A stretch of DNA of 48,941 nt, taken from NCBI RefSeq assembly GCF_000730605.1, contig NZ_BBIS01000060.1, forward strand, positions 1 to 48,941, in the 5' to 3' direction. Each line of letters opens with the position of its first letter. Positions within the stretch are counted from its first letter, which is position 1. The notes under the pieces were generated by a model, which was given only the letters and a program-made list of their open reading frames with translations, made no database searches and was not told where the DNA came from. This stretch comes from Pseudomonas monteilii NBRC 103158 = DSM 14164. GTDB taxonomy: Bacteria > Pseudomonadota > Gammaproteobacteria > Pseudomonadales > Pseudomonadaceae. Positions 16,809-25,909 of the stretch are shown here, in pieces. Both the position numbers and the translations under genes were made by a program.

Positions 16809-17465
16809 TCAAGTGCTGGCTTCGCTCTCCAGCAGCATGAACAGGCGGTACAACACCACAGTGCTGAACAGCTGCAGGAAGCCACTGAGGCTGTCCATGG
16901 CCAGCTCCATGCCGGGCGATGGCTCGGGGAAGGCCATCAGCAGCAGCCCGTCGATCAGCCAGATCGGTGCCAGCACGGCCACCACGCAGATCATGATGCG
17001 CATGAAGTGCCCGGTGGTCATGGCTGCGCTTTCGCGCATCGCCTGTACCACGGGGCGGCCGCGAAGTACCAGCAGGTACTCGGCGAACACCAGGTTGATC
17101 ATGATCCACACGCCCGGGAAGATGAACAGCGCCAGGCCCGCCATGATCAGCAGTGAGCTGATGAGGATCAGCAGGGCCAGCTGCGGCCACAGTTGCAGGG
17201 CGCGGGCGAACAGATCGCGCTTGGCGATGTCCTGGCCGTTGCTGCGGGTGTGCAGGTAAAGGATCAGCGCGGCGCTGTACAGCGGGTAGAACAGCAGGCT
17301 GACCAGCATGCCGTAGGCCGGTGATGCCTGGTCGCCCAGCTGCCGGTACAGCAGTTGGGTGAGCAGGGCTTCCAGCACCACCAGCGGCAGGCACAGCTGG
17401 AGGATGTTCGGCAGGTGGCGGCGGAAGAAGTACAGGGAGTCGCGCAGAACGCTCAGCGGATTCAT
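16809..17465 (-). CDS. YciC-family (UPF0259) inner-membrane protein
   Basis: 218 residues with about six hydrophobic segments and the family opening NPLSVLRDSLYFFRRHLPNIL. Inner segments ALFIFPGVWIMINLVFAEYLLVLRG and GHFMRIM are characteristic of UPF0259/YciC proteins. Function of the family is unknown; length fits. Standard chromosomal codon use. Confidence 0.8.
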   Translation of the reverse strand: MNPLSVLRDSLYFFRRHLPNILQLCLPLVVLEALLTQLLYRQLGDQASPAYGMLVSLLFYPLYSAALILYLHTRSNGQDIAKRDLFARALQLWPQLALLILISSLLIMAGLALFIFPGVWIMINLVFAEYLLVLRGRPVVQAMRESAAMTTGHFMRIMICVVAVLAPIWLIDGLLLMAFPEPSPGMELAMDSLSGFLQLFSTVVLYRLFMLLESEAST

Positions 17466-17632
17466 CAGTCAACATCGCATGGCAGTTAAAACAGGGGCCT
17501 AACTTTAGCCCAAAGCGGGCTTGCGGCTGTCACTTGCTGAAAAAAGTTTCACCGCAGCGGTGATTGAATCCCGCGCCGGTACGCCCCATCTTTGACGCTG
17601 TCCGTTGTCCCGCTACCCCACGAGGTCGCCCC

Positions 17633-18391
17633 ATGAACACTGAAGAACAAACCCTGATCGACGGCCTGTTCAGCCGCATCAAGCAAGCCGAAGACCCGAG
17701 CCAACCGCGTGACGCGCAGGCCCAGGCGTGTATCGAGCAACACCTGCGCCAGCAGCCGGCGGCGCCTTACTACATGGCCCAGGCCATCCTGGTGCAGGAG
17801 GCGGCAATCAAGCGCCTCGACGAGCAGAACAAGCAACTGGAAGCCGAGTTGCAGCAGGCCCGGGCTCAGGCCCAGGCCGCACAAGCCGCCACCAGTGCGC
17901 CAAGCAATGGCGGTGGTGGTTTCCTGTCCAGCATCTTTGGTTCGGGTGGGCGTAACGCGGCCCCGGCTGTGCAGCCTCAGCGCCCTTCGGCGCCGCCTGT
18001 AGCGTCCGGTGGTGGCTGGCGCGAGCCGTCGGCACCTGGCTTCTCCCAGCCGCAAGCGCAACAGCCCGGCTTTGGCGCGGGGCCAGCGCGCAGTGGTGCC
18101 AGCAGCTTTCTGGGTGGCGCCATGCAGACCGCAGCAGGGGTAGCCGGCGGTGTGTTGCTGGCGCAGGGCATCAGCAGCCTGTTCAGCCACAACTCGCAGC
18201 CGCAAGAGGTGGTCGAGGTGATCAAGGAAGAGCCGACACCGGCCAGCGACAGCGGCGGCTGGAACGACCAGGGCGGGCAGCAGCAAGTGGCTGACAACGA
18301 TGGTTGGGGCAATGACCAAGGTGGTTATGCCGACACCGATTACGGCAGCGATGATGGCGGGTTCTTCTCGGACGACGATTCGTACGTCTGA
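17633..18391 (+). CDS. DUF2076 domain protein
   Basis: 252 residues from the ATG at 17633, the natural start because MNTEEQTLIDGLFSRIK is the DUF2076 opening (an in-frame extension to 17564 has no support). N-terminal helical/coiled-coil part (about 1-90, with AAIKRLDEQNKQLEAELQQARAQ), a Gly/Pro/Ala/Gln-rich linker, a short hydrophobic segment AAGVAGGVLLAQGISSLF near 160-180, and an acidic Gly/Asp-rich tail. The family is annotated as a periplasmic or envelope-associated ligand-binding sensor, but its role is not well established. Confidence 0.8.
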   Translation: MNTEEQTLIDGLFSRIKQAEDPSQPRDAQAQACIEQHLRQQPAAPYYMAQAILVQEAAIKRLDEQNKQLEAELQQARAQAQAAQAATSAPSNGGGGFLSSIFGSGGRNAAPAVQPQRPSAPPVASGGGWREPSAPGFSQPQAQQPGFGAGPARSGASSFLGGAMQTAAGVAGGVLLAQGISSLFSHNSQPQEVVEVIKEEPTPASDSGGWNDQGGQQQVADNDGWGNDQGGYADTDYGSDDGGFFSDDDSYV

Positions 18392-18420
18392 CAGGTCTGG
18401 CATACTGCTGGCATTTCTGG

Positions 18421-18437
18421 GGGCTGCTTTGCAGCCC
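18421..18437. terminator. stem-loop after the DUF2076 gene
   Basis: GGGCTGC-TTT-GCAGCCC, 29 bp after the stop codon and 19 bp before the next start. Only short pyrimidine tract follows, so termination may be partial. Confidence 0.4.
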
Positions 18438-18456
18438 TCTGTATTTCTGGCCGACC

Positions 18457-18948
18457 ATGAGGTTCAAGGTGAAAAAGATCGCGCTGTTCGCCGATGTGCA
18501 GAACCTCTACTACACCGTGCGCCAGGCTCACGGCTGCCATTTCAACTACACCGCGTTGTGGTCCGACGTCAGCCGTGAAGGCCAGATCGTCGAAGCCGTG
18601 GCCTATGCCATCGACCGTGGCGATAGCAAGCAACAGCAGTTCCAGCAGATCTTGCGCAACCTCGGTTTTGATGTGCGCCTCAAACCCTTCATCCAGCGCA
18701 GTGACGGTTCGGCCAAAGGTGACTGGGATGTGGGTATCACGCTGGATGTAATCGATGCAGCCAGCCGGGTCGACCAGGTGGTGCTGGCCTCTGGTGATGG
18801 CGATTTCGACTTGCTGCTGGAGCGGGTAATCCAGCGCCATGGTACCGAGGCCGTGGTATATGGCGTGCCTGGGCTCACCGCCTTGTCGCTGATCCGTGCT
18901 GCCACCCGTTATGTGCCCATCGAGGGTAAGCTATTGCTCAAACATTGA
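18457..18948 (+). CDS. NYN domain (LabA/DUF88) putative RNase
   Basis: 163 residues covering one PIN-like NYN domain. Acidic metal ligands are seen in ALFADVQNLYY (D13), GDWDVGITLDVID and VVLASGDGDFD, the standard order for LabA/DUF88 proteins, which are predicted ribonucleases. The gene is followed after 9 bp by the DEDDh exonuclease gene, so the two nuclease genes look like an operon. Substrate unknown. Confidence 0.85.
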   Translation: MRFKVKKIALFADVQNLYYTVRQAHGCHFNYTALWSDVSREGQIVEAVAYAIDRGDSKQQQFQQILRNLGFDVRLKPFIQRSDGSAKGDWDVGITLDVIDAASRVDQVVLASGDGDFDLLLERVIQRHGTEAVVYGVPGLTALSLIRAATRYVPIEGKLLLKH

Positions 18949-18957
18949 GGCCCTTGC

Positions 18958-19563
18958 ATGGAACGTATTGCTGTCATCGACTTTGAAACCACCGGTATCA
19001 CCCCCAGTGCAGGTTGCCGTGCCACCGAAGTGGCGGTGGTGATGCTGGAGGGCGGGCGCATCGTCGAGCGCTACCAGAGCCTGATGAACGCGGGCGTGCC
19101 GGTACCGGCCTTCGTTGCCGGGTTGACCGGGATCACCACCGCCATGCTGCGCAGCGCGCCGCCGGTGGACAAGGTAATGAACGAAGTGGCCGAGTTTGTC
19201 GGCGACACCCCGCTGCTGGCACACAATGCGGCGTTCGACCAAAAGTTCTGGGATTACGAACTGAGCCGCATTGGCCGCAGCCGCAGGCAGTCTTTCGCCT
19301 GCTCCCTGCTGCTGTCGCGGCGCCTGCTGCCAATGGCGCCGAACCACAAGCTGGGCACCCTGACCCGCTGGGCCGGGCTGCCGGACACCGGTACCGCGCA
19401 CCGGGCCATGGCCGATGCCGAGATGGCGGCCAACCTGTTGCAACACCTGGCCGGTGAACTGCGTCAGGCCCATGGTATCCAGCAACTTTCACACGACTTC
19501 CTGTGCCGCTTGCAGAAAGTGCCCGCCGCGAAGATTCGCGAAACCTTGGCCAAATACCGTTAA
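18958..19563 (+). CDS. DEDDh 3'-5' exonuclease (DnaQ/PolC epsilon-like)
   Basis: 201 residues with exonuclease motifs I (IDFETTG), II (LLAHNAAFDQKFW) and IIIe (HRAMADAEM), giving the DEDDh set of metal and catalytic residues. A ribosome site (TTGAGG) overlaps the end of the NYN gene. Stand-alone DnaQ-like exonucleases trim DNA or RNA 3' ends; this one is shorter than the epsilon subunit and lacks the polymerase-binding tail, so a repair or RNA-processing role is more likely. Confidence 0.88.
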   Translation: MERIAVIDFETTGITPSAGCRATEVAVVMLEGGRIVERYQSLMNAGVPVPAFVAGLTGITTAMLRSAPPVDKVMNEVAEFVGDTPLLAHNAAFDQKFWDYELSRIGRSRRQSFACSLLLSRRLLPMAPNHKLGTLTRWAGLPDTGTAHRAMADAEMAANLLQHLAGELRQAHGIQQLSHDFLCRLQKVPAAKIRETLAKYR

Positions 19564-19689
19564 GGCTCCCCACCACCCAAACCGAACGCACCAAAAGTGT
19601 GCCGCTCATTTGCGCCGGTTCTGTAACGTATCTTCACCCAGGCAGGCCGTTAAACTGAGTCACCCGTAAACGGATTTCGAGTTTTTCCC

Positions 19690-20610
19690 ATGCCTGCCGC
19701 CCGTCGTTTCCCGCTGTTGCTCATTGGTGCTTTCCTGGCCTTGTACCTGGTCTGGGGGTCTACCTACCTGTTCATTCGCATCGGCGTGGAGAGCTGGCCA
19801 CCGATGCTCATGGCCGGCGTGCGCTTCCTGATTGCCGGGGGCCTGCTGTACGGCTTTTTGCGCTGGCGTGGCGTGCCGGCACCGACCTGGCCGCAATGGC
19901 GGGCAGCGGGGGCGATCGGCTTTCTGCTGCTCAGTTGTGGCAACGGCGGTGTGACCGTGGCCGAACACGCTGGGGTGGCGTCGGGTGTGGCGGCGCTGGC
20001 AGTGGCGACAGTGCCGTTGTTCACTTTGCTGTTTGGCCTGTTGTTCGGGCACCGTAATTCGAAGCTGGAGTGGGCGGGCATCGCTTTGGGTCTGGTGGGC
20101 ATCGGCATGCTGAACATGGGGTCCAACCTGCAGGCGAGCCCGATTGGTGCGGCGCTGATCATTTTCGCGGCGGCGTCGTGGGCATTCGGCTCGGTGTGGA
20201 GCAAGACCTTGCCGTTGCCCCAGGGGCCGATGGCCAGTGCTGCGGAAATGCTGGTGGGTGGTGCGGTGCTGTTGCTGGGCAGCGTGCTGTCGGGCGAGCG
20301 CATGACGCAGATGCCGACCGCAGCAGGTTGGGGGGCGTTGGCCTACCTGGTGTTCTTCGGCTCGATCCTGGCGTTCAGTGCCTACATGTACCTGCTCAAG
20401 CATGTGCGCCCGGCTGCCGCCACCAGCTATGCCTACGTCAACCCGGCAGTGGCGGTGTTGCTGGGCATTGTCTTTGCCGGTGAACAGATTGGTGCCGAAG
20501 AGTGCGTGGCCATGGCAGTGATCATCGGTGCGGTGGTGCTGATCGGCCTGCCACAGTGGCGCAAGGCGCCCCAGCCCCCTCAGCCGTTGAAAGGCGAAAT
20601 CTGCAAGTAG
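19690..20610 (+). CDS. EamA-family drug/metabolite transporter (YedA-like)
   Basis: 306 residues with about ten transmembrane helices in two EamA halves. The opening LYLVWGSTYLFIRIGVESWPP and the second-half SVLSGERMTQMP / YLVFFGSILAFSAYMYLLKHVRP are typical of the YedA group of DMT exporters. It probably exports amino acids or related metabolites from the inner membrane. Standalone; the next gene (rhlE) starts 55 bp later. Confidence 0.87.
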   Translation: MPAARRFPLLLIGAFLALYLVWGSTYLFIRIGVESWPPMLMAGVRFLIAGGLLYGFLRWRGVPAPTWPQWRAAGAIGFLLLSCGNGGVTVAEHAGVASGVAALAVATVPLFTLLFGLLFGHRNSKLEWAGIALGLVGIGMLNMGSNLQASPIGAALIIFAAASWAFGSVWSKTLPLPQGPMASAAEMLVGGAVLLLGSVLSGERMTQMPTAAGWGALAYLVFFGSILAFSAYMYLLKHVRPAAATSYAYVNPAVAVLLGIVFAGEQIGAEECVAMAVIIGAVVLIGLPQWRKAPQPPQPLKGEICK

Positions 20611-20665
20611 GCAGGGGCGATGCGGTAAACTTGCCGCCTTCGCTGAACCCCCTGACGGTATTGCC

Positions 20666-21997
20666 ATGAATTTCGCCAAACTCGGCCTGATCGAACCGCT
20701 GCTGCGCACGCTGCAGCAGCTGGACTACACCACCCCGACCCCGGTGCAGGCCAAGGCTATCCCTGCCGTGCTGGCTGGCCGCGACCTGATGGCCGCAGCC
20801 CAGACCGGCACCGGCAAGACTGCGGGCTTTGCCTTGCCTGTGCTGCAGCGCCTGGCGCTGGAGGGTGAGAAAGTGGCCAGCAACTCGATCCGTGCGCTGG
20901 TGCTGGTGCCCACCCGCGAGCTGGCCGAGCAGGTACACAACAACGTGCGCGAGTACGCCGAGAACCTGCCGCTGAGCACTTACGCGGTGTACGGCGGGGT
21001 CAGCATCAACCCGCAGATGATGCGCCTGCGCCGTGGCGTCGACCTGCTGGTGGCCACCCCGGGCCGCTTGCTCGACCTGTTCCGGCAAAACGCGGTGAAG
21101 TTCAACCAGGTGCAAACGCTGGTGCTGGATGAAGCCGACCGCATGCTCGACCTGGGCTTTGCCGAAGAACTGCAATCGGTGTACGCCGCGCTGCCACGCA
21201 AGCGCCAGACCTTGCTGTTTTCCGCGACCTTCTCTGACCAGATCCGCATGCTGGCGGGGCTGGCGCTGAATGACCCGCTCAGCATCGAAGTGAGCCCGCG
21301 CAATGCCACGGCCGCCAGCGTCAAGCAGTGGCTGGTGCCTGTGGATAAAAAGCGCAAGGTCGACCTGTTCTGCCACCTGCTGCGCAAACAGCGCTGGAAG
21401 CAGGTCCTGGTATTTGCCAAGACCCGCAATGGCGTTGACCAGCTGGTTGAGCGCTTGCTGGCTGAGGGTGTGAATGCCGATGGTATCCACGGTGACAGGC
21501 CGCAAGCCACCCGCCAGCGCGCGCTGGACAGCTTCAAGGCCCGCGAGGTGCAGGTACTGGTGGCGACCGACGTGGCGGCCCGTGGCCTGGACATCGATGA
21601 TCTTCCGTTGGTGGTCAACCTCGACTTGCCGATCGTGGCCGAGGACTACGTGCACCGCATCGGCCGTACCGGGCGAGCCGGCAACAAGGGCGAGGCGATT
21701 TCGCTGGTGTGCGCGGATGAAGTGCAATTGCTGGCGGCCATCGAAGTGCTGACTCGCCAGACACTGCCGCGCCATGAAGAGCCGGACTTCATCCCCGATC
21801 ACCGGGTGCCGATGACCGATGCCACGGGCCAGGTGATCAAGAAGCCGAAGAAGCCCAAGAAGCCGAAAGAGAACAGCGCCAAGCGTGGGCTGGGGCGCTG
21901 GATGGATAGCACTGAAGCGGGTAATGCAGAGCCGGCGGTCAAGGCGGTGCGCAAGGTGCCAAGCTTCAATGGTGGGCCGCGTAAGCGTAAGCCTTGA
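20666..21997 (+). CDS. rhlE: DEAD-box RNA helicase RhlE
   Basis: 443 residues. All DEAD-box motifs are present in order: Q motif TPTPVQAKAIP, I AAQTGTGKT, Ia PTREL, Ib TPGR, II DEAD, III SAT, V ATDVAARGLD, VI HRIGRTGR. A Lys/Pro-rich C-terminal tail (KKPKKPKKPKE) gives extra RNA affinity. RhlE-type helicases help ribosome assembly and RNA turnover, notably at low temperature. Pseudomonads have more than one rhlE copy, so this is one paralogue. Confidence 0.9.
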   Translation: MNFAKLGLIEPLLRTLQQLDYTTPTPVQAKAIPAVLAGRDLMAAAQTGTGKTAGFALPVLQRLALEGEKVASNSIRALVLVPTRELAEQVHNNVREYAENLPLSTYAVYGGVSINPQMMRLRRGVDLLVATPGRLLDLFRQNAVKFNQVQTLVLDEADRMLDLGFAEELQSVYAALPRKRQTLLFSATFSDQIRMLAGLALNDPLSIEVSPRNATAASVKQWLVPVDKKRKVDLFCHLLRKQRWKQVLVFAKTRNGVDQLVERLLAEGVNADGIHGDRPQATRQRALDSFKAREVQVLVATDVAARGLDIDDLPLVVNLDLPIVAEDYVHRIGRTGRAGNKGEAISLVCADEVQLLAAIEVLTRQTLPRHEEPDFIPDHRVPMTDATGQVIKKPKKPKKPKENSAKRGLGRWMDSTEAGNAEPAVKAVRKVPSFNGGPRKRKP

Positions 21998-22004
21998 GAT
22001 TTTT

Positions 22005-22023
22005 GGGGCCGCTTTGCGGCCCC
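22005..22023. terminator. stem-loop between convergent genes
   Basis: GGGGCCGC-TTT-GCGGCCCC in the 35-bp gap between rhlE and the convergent flavoprotein gene. It is strong, but with no U-run on either strand's downstream side. Confidence 0.45.
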
Positions 22024-22032
22024 GGCAATCTA

Positions 22033-23274
22033 TCAGGAATCCCGCGCCAGCCAATCCGCCGCCGCCCGCCCGGCGCGCAAGCCGCTGGCAAAGCACGCCG
22101 TCAGCAAATACCCCCCGGTCGGCGCCTCCCAGTCCAGCATCTCGCCGGCACAGAACACCCCCGGCATGCCCTTGACCATCAACCCTTCATCCAGCCCCTC
22201 GAAGCGCACCCCGCCAGCACTGCTGATCGCTTCATCCAGCGGCCGCGTACGCACCAGTGTGATCGGCAATGCCTTGATCGCCTGAGCCAGCGCCTGCGGG
22301 TCGGCAAAGGTCGCCTGATCGGTCAGCTCGCGCAGCAACGCAGCCTTCACTCCGTCAATCCCCAACTGGCTGTGCAAGTGTTTGGCCATGGAGCGCGAGC
22401 CGCGTGGCTTGGCCAGTGCCTGGGCAATCTTGTCCACAGGCTTGTCCGGCAGCAGGTCGAGCAACAGCAGCCCACGGCCTTCGCGATTGATGGCCTCGCG
22501 CACCAATGCCGACCAGGCATATACCAGGCTGCCCTCCACCCCTTGCACGGTGAGGATGAACTCGCCCTTGCGCGGTGCGTTGCCCGGAACGCTGAGGGCA
22601 ATGTTCTTCAGCGGTGCGCCCGCGAACTTGTCCTTGAGCAGTGCGCTCCAGCCCTCAACTTCAAAACCGCAGTTACTCGGCTGCAAAGGCGAGATATCCA
22701 CAGCCCGTTCGGCCAGCAGCGCTTGCCAGCTGCCGTCGGAGCCCAATCGCGCCCAGCTGCCACCGCCCAGCGCCAGCACTACGACCGCAGCCTTCACCGC
22801 ACGCTCGCCCTGTGGATAAGCAATCCGCAAGGCGCCATCCGCGTCCCAGCCCAGCCAGCGGTGTCGGGTGTGGATAACTACCCCGGCGTCGCGCAGGCGC
22901 TTGAGCCAGGCACGCAGCAGTGGCGCGGCTTTCATGTCGGTGGGGAACACCCGGCCCGAGGTGCCGACGAAGGTCTCGATGCCCAAACCGTGAATCCACT
23001 GGCGCAAGGCGTCGGCATCGAAGTCGCGCAGCAGCGCATCGATTTCGCCCTGACGCCCGGCATAGCGGGCAACGAAGGCCGGGTAGGGCTCGGAGTGGGT
23101 GATGTTCATGCCGCCAACACCCGCCAGCAGGAACTTGCGGCCCACGGAAGGCATGGCATCGAACACCTCGACCGCCAGGCCCGCGTGGGCCAGTGCTTCT
23201 GCGGCCATCAGGCCGGCAGGGCCGCCACCGATGACGACAGCGAGGGGAGAGGGGGCGGGGTTGAGATCGGGCAT
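22033..23274 (-). CDS. TIGR03862-type flavoprotein (HI0933/BaiN family)
   Basis: 413 residues. FAD-binding Rossmann motif GGGPAGLMAAEALAHAG near residue 16, then FDAMPSVGRKFLLAGVGGMNITHSE, the family signature, and a C-terminal second dinucleotide-binding part (GVFCAGEMLDWEAPTGGYLL). It is a predicted NAD(P)/FAD oxidoreductase. Relatives have been linked to flavin-dependent reduction in bile acid or dihydropyrimidine chemistry, but the reaction here is unknown. Confidence 0.85.
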   Translation of the reverse strand: MPDLNPAPSPLAVVIGGGPAGLMAAEALAHAGLAVEVFDAMPSVGRKFLLAGVGGMNITHSEPYPAFVARYAGRQGEIDALLRDFDADALRQWIHGLGIETFVGTSGRVFPTDMKAAPLLRAWLKRLRDAGVVIHTRHRWLGWDADGALRIAYPQGERAVKAAVVVLALGGGSWARLGSDGSWQALLAERAVDISPLQPSNCGFEVEGWSALLKDKFAGAPLKNIALSVPGNAPRKGEFILTVQGVEGSLVYAWSALVREAINREGRGLLLLDLLPDKPVDKIAQALAKPRGSRSMAKHLHSQLGIDGVKAALLRELTDQATFADPQALAQAIKALPITLVRTRPLDEAISSAGGVRFEGLDEGLMVKGMPGVFCAGEMLDWEAPTGGYLLTACFASGLRAGRAAADWLARDS

Positions 23275-23422
23275 GGTGGGCAGCAGGCTGTGGAAAAGAG
23301 GCGCATTCTAGCGCAGCGCTGCCCATGGAAGCACTGGTCAAAAAACAATCAGTATCCTGCAGGCCTTGCCCGCAAAGGGCTACAGCGCCTTTCCCGCAGG
23401 TTATCCACAAGCGGTTCCACAG

Positions 23423-24337
23423 TCATTGTGAACAACCGATGACCCGTGCAGCGCTGTGGTGAAGAATGCCGTGGCGCCTGGCCAAGGCCTCGCGGTCCTT
23501 GCTGTAGCCGCCGCCGATCACACCCACCACCGGGATATCGCGGCCCAGGCAATGGCGCAGCACTGCTTCGTCACGGGCAGCAACGCCAGCGTCGGTCAGT
23601 TGCAGGTAACCCAGCGCGTCGTCCTTGTGCACATCGACGCCAGCGTCATACAACACCAGGTCGGGTTGGTAGAGGGGCAGCAGGTAGTTGAGGGCGTCGT
23701 CCACCACCTTCAGGTAGGCTGCGTCGCCCATGCCGCGTGGCAGGGGGATGTCCCAATCGCTTTGTGCCTTGCGCGCCGGGAAGTTTTGTTCGCAATGCAG
23801 CGACACGGTGATAGCCTCGGGTGTGTCGTGCAGAATGCGTGCGGTGCCGTCGCCCTGGTGCACATCGCAGTCGAAGATCAGCACCCGGTGTACCCGGCCA
23901 GCCTCCAGCAGGTAGCGGCTGATCACGGCCAGGTCGTTGAAAATGCAGAAGCCGGCGGGGTGGTCGTAATGGGCGTGGTGGGTGCCGCCAGCGAGGTGGC
24001 AGGCGATGCCGTGCTGCAGCGCCATTTCGGCGGTCAGCAGCGAGCCACCTACGGCGCGTACGGTGCGCCGGGCCAGGGCTTCGCTCCAGGGCAGGCCGAG
24101 GCGGCGCTGGTCCTCGCGGGACAGTTCGCCGTTCATGTAGCGTTCGATGTAGCTGCGGTCGTGGGCCAGGGCGAGGATGTCGTTGGGGCAGATGTCCGGG
24201 CGCAGCAGGGCCTGATCAGTGGTCAGCCCGCTGTCGACCAGGTGGTCGTGCAGCAGGCGGAACTTGTCCATCGGGAAGCGGTGTTCGGCGGGGAACTCCG
24301 GGCTGTAGTCTTCGTGGTAGATCAGCGGCAGCGGCAT
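23423..24337 (-). CDS. histone deacetylase family (acetylpolyamine amidohydrolase-like) protein
   Basis: 304 residues with the arginase/deacetylase fold signatures: HHAHYDHPAGFCIFNDLAV, zinc-binding IFDCDVHQGDGTA (Asp-x-His) and YDAGVDVHKDDALGYLQL. Short bacterial class of HDAC-like enzymes that remove acyl groups from small amines or proteins. The substrate is not predictable. The next gene on the same strand lies 38 bp upstream, and the two may be co-transcribed. Confidence 0.87.
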   Translation of the reverse strand: MPLPLIYHEDYSPEFPAEHRFPMDKFRLLHDHLVDSGLTTDQALLRPDICPNDILALAHDRSYIERYMNGELSREDQRRLGLPWSEALARRTVRAVGGSLLTAEMALQHGIACHLAGGTHHAHYDHPAGFCIFNDLAVISRYLLEAGRVHRVLIFDCDVHQGDGTARILHDTPEAITVSLHCEQNFPARKAQSDWDIPLPRGMGDAAYLKVVDDALNYLLPLYQPDLVLYDAGVDVHKDDALGYLQLTDAGVAARDEAVLRHCLGRDIPVVGVIGGGYSKDREALARRHGILHHSAARVIGCSQ

Positions 24338-24375
24338 GGGGTGTTCGCAATCGGGGCCAGTGCTGATCTTGCCAG

Positions 24376-25062
24376 TTATCGCCCTGCGCTGGCCAATACG
24401 CGTTGCCAGTCCGGCTCGTTAAGGCGCCCGAGGATACGCGCCTTGCCGTTGCCATCCACCGACACGAACAGGGCGCTGGCATAGCCGCTTTCACGCTCGC
24501 CCCCCACAACGTTCTGCTGGCGGGCGAAATGGTCGATGCAGCCGTTGTGGGTTACCAGCACCAGGTTATGCCCGGGCCGTTTATGGGCCAATGCCTCACT
24601 GGCGAATTGCTTGTCGCAACCTTCCAGCCAGTCCTCGCTGGCCACCGCCTGGCCGAGGATGAAGTGCGCGGTTTGCCGGGTACGCAGTTTCGGGCTGCTG
24701 AGCAGGTCGGCATTGTCCAGGCCCAACTGGTGCAGCCCCTGGCCAACGCGGCCAGCGGCCTGGCTGCCGGCCACGGTGATACCGGTGGGGTCGTCCAGGC
24801 AGGGGCCGGGCGCGCTGTCGCAGCGTTCGGCGTGGCGGATCATCACGATCACTGCGCCATCGGCCCAATCCTGCAGCAGGCCGCTGTCACTCAGTTGTTG
24901 CTCGTTGCCAAGGTCCACGATATGCGTCCTCGTCGCCAGCCAGGTGGTCAACGCCGCCACGACCATGCACAGGCCAAGGGCGGCACCGAGGGCTTTGCGG
25001 GACAGGCGTCGCTTGCGCCGGGCGTGGATGGCAGGGTGCCCCAGGGTATTGCTCGATAGCAT
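24376..25062 (-). CDS. membrane-anchored histidine phosphatase (Ais-like)
   Basis: 228 residues from the ATG at 25062, which has GGAG 6 bases upstream; longer in-frame starts lack support. N-terminal cytoplasmic basic stretch (RRKRRLSRK), one membrane helix (ALGAALGLCMVVAALTTWLA), then a branch 2-like histidine phosphatase domain: catalytic RHAERCD, LSSPKLRTRQTA, and second His in VLVTHNGCIDH. It resembles Ais-type phosphatases, which remove phosphate from lipopolysaccharide core heptose in the periplasm. A role in envelope modification is plausible. Confidence 0.82.
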   Translation of the reverse strand: MLSSNTLGHPAIHARRKRRLSRKALGAALGLCMVVAALTTWLATRTHIVDLGNEQQLSDSGLLQDWADGAVIVMIRHAERCDSAPGPCLDDPTGITVAGSQAAGRVGQGLHQLGLDNADLLSSPKLRTRQTAHFILGQAVASEDWLEGCDKQFASEALAHKRPGHNLVLVTHNGCIDHFARQQNVVGGERESGYASALFVSVDGNGKARILGRLNEPDWQRVLASAGR

Positions 25063-25242
25063 GCGTTGCTCCATTTGGCATGGCCGCGCTTGGCGCGGCA
25101 GTGATGGCGGCATCCTGCCAAGCACCCTGTCGGGAGGCAGTGAAGGGCATGTGAAAATTGCATTCGGCTGATGGCGGCTGGGTGAAACCTGCGCCCGCGC
25201 CTACGCTGTAAACTGCAACACGGCAAAACCGGAGCAGGCCCG

Positions 25243-25812
25243 ATGACCCCCATTCTTGAACTGGAAAGCGCACGGCTGGTGCTGCGCCAATGGCATGACG
25301 ACGACCTGCGCGAGTTCGCCGCGCTGTGTGCAGACCCCCAGGTAATGCGCTACTTCCCGGCGCCGCTGACGCGCCTTGAAGCGGCTGCACTGATTGGCCG
25401 CGTGCGTGGGCACTTCAACGAGTACGGTTTTGGTTTATGGGCGCTGGAGCGCAAGGACAGCGGTGCGTTCATCGGCATGACCGGGTTGTTGCATGTCGGC
25501 TTCGATGCCGATTTTGCGCCGGCTGTGGAGATTGGCTGGCGCCTGGCACGGCGGCACTGGGGCCTGGGGTTCGCCAGCGAGGCGGCGTGGACCTGCCTGC
25601 GTTGTGCTTTCGCCCAATTGCGCCTGGAAGAGGTGGTGTCGTTCACTAGCGAGAGCAACCTGCCGTCGCAGAAGGTGATGCAGGCCATTGGCATGCAGCA
25701 GGACCTGAACGGCAGCTTCGAACACCCCCGCCTGCCCGAGGGCCACCCGCTGCGCCCGCATGTGCTGTACCGCATCGACCGCGCACACTGGGAAAAGACC
25801 CTGCGTGCCTGA
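25243..25812 (+). CDS. GNAT family N-acetyltransferase (RimJ/RimL-like)
   Basis: 189 residues with the Acetyltransf_3 pattern: RLVLRQWHDDDLREFAAL at the N-terminus, acetyl-CoA-binding region RRHWGLGFASEAAW (motif A) and ESNLPSQKVMQAIGMQQ (motif B). Similar proteins acetylate ribosomal protein N-termini or small amines; the target is unknown. A GGAG-type site (CCGGAGCAG) precedes the ATG. Confidence 0.88.
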   Translation: MTPILELESARLVLRQWHDDDLREFAALCADPQVMRYFPAPLTRLEAAALIGRVRGHFNEYGFGLWALERKDSGAFIGMTGLLHVGFDADFAPAVEIGWRLARRHWGLGFASEAAWTCLRCAFAQLRLEEVVSFTSESNLPSQKVMQAIGMQQDLNGSFEHPRLPEGHPLRPHVLYRIDRAHWEKTLRA

Positions 25813-25909
25813 ATGCACGGCCATGCCCGGCGCGAATGACAAACCCTGTATCATTTGCCCTTATCAAAGAGCGCTGTAGAGACGTGTTGCCTTGCGAGGA
25901 GAACCCCCA

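Noticed and set aside
20522..22096. 524-residue minus-strand frame
   Set aside because: Antisense to rhlE, whose DEAD-box motifs are complete; the frame is Gln/His/Arg-rich without domains.
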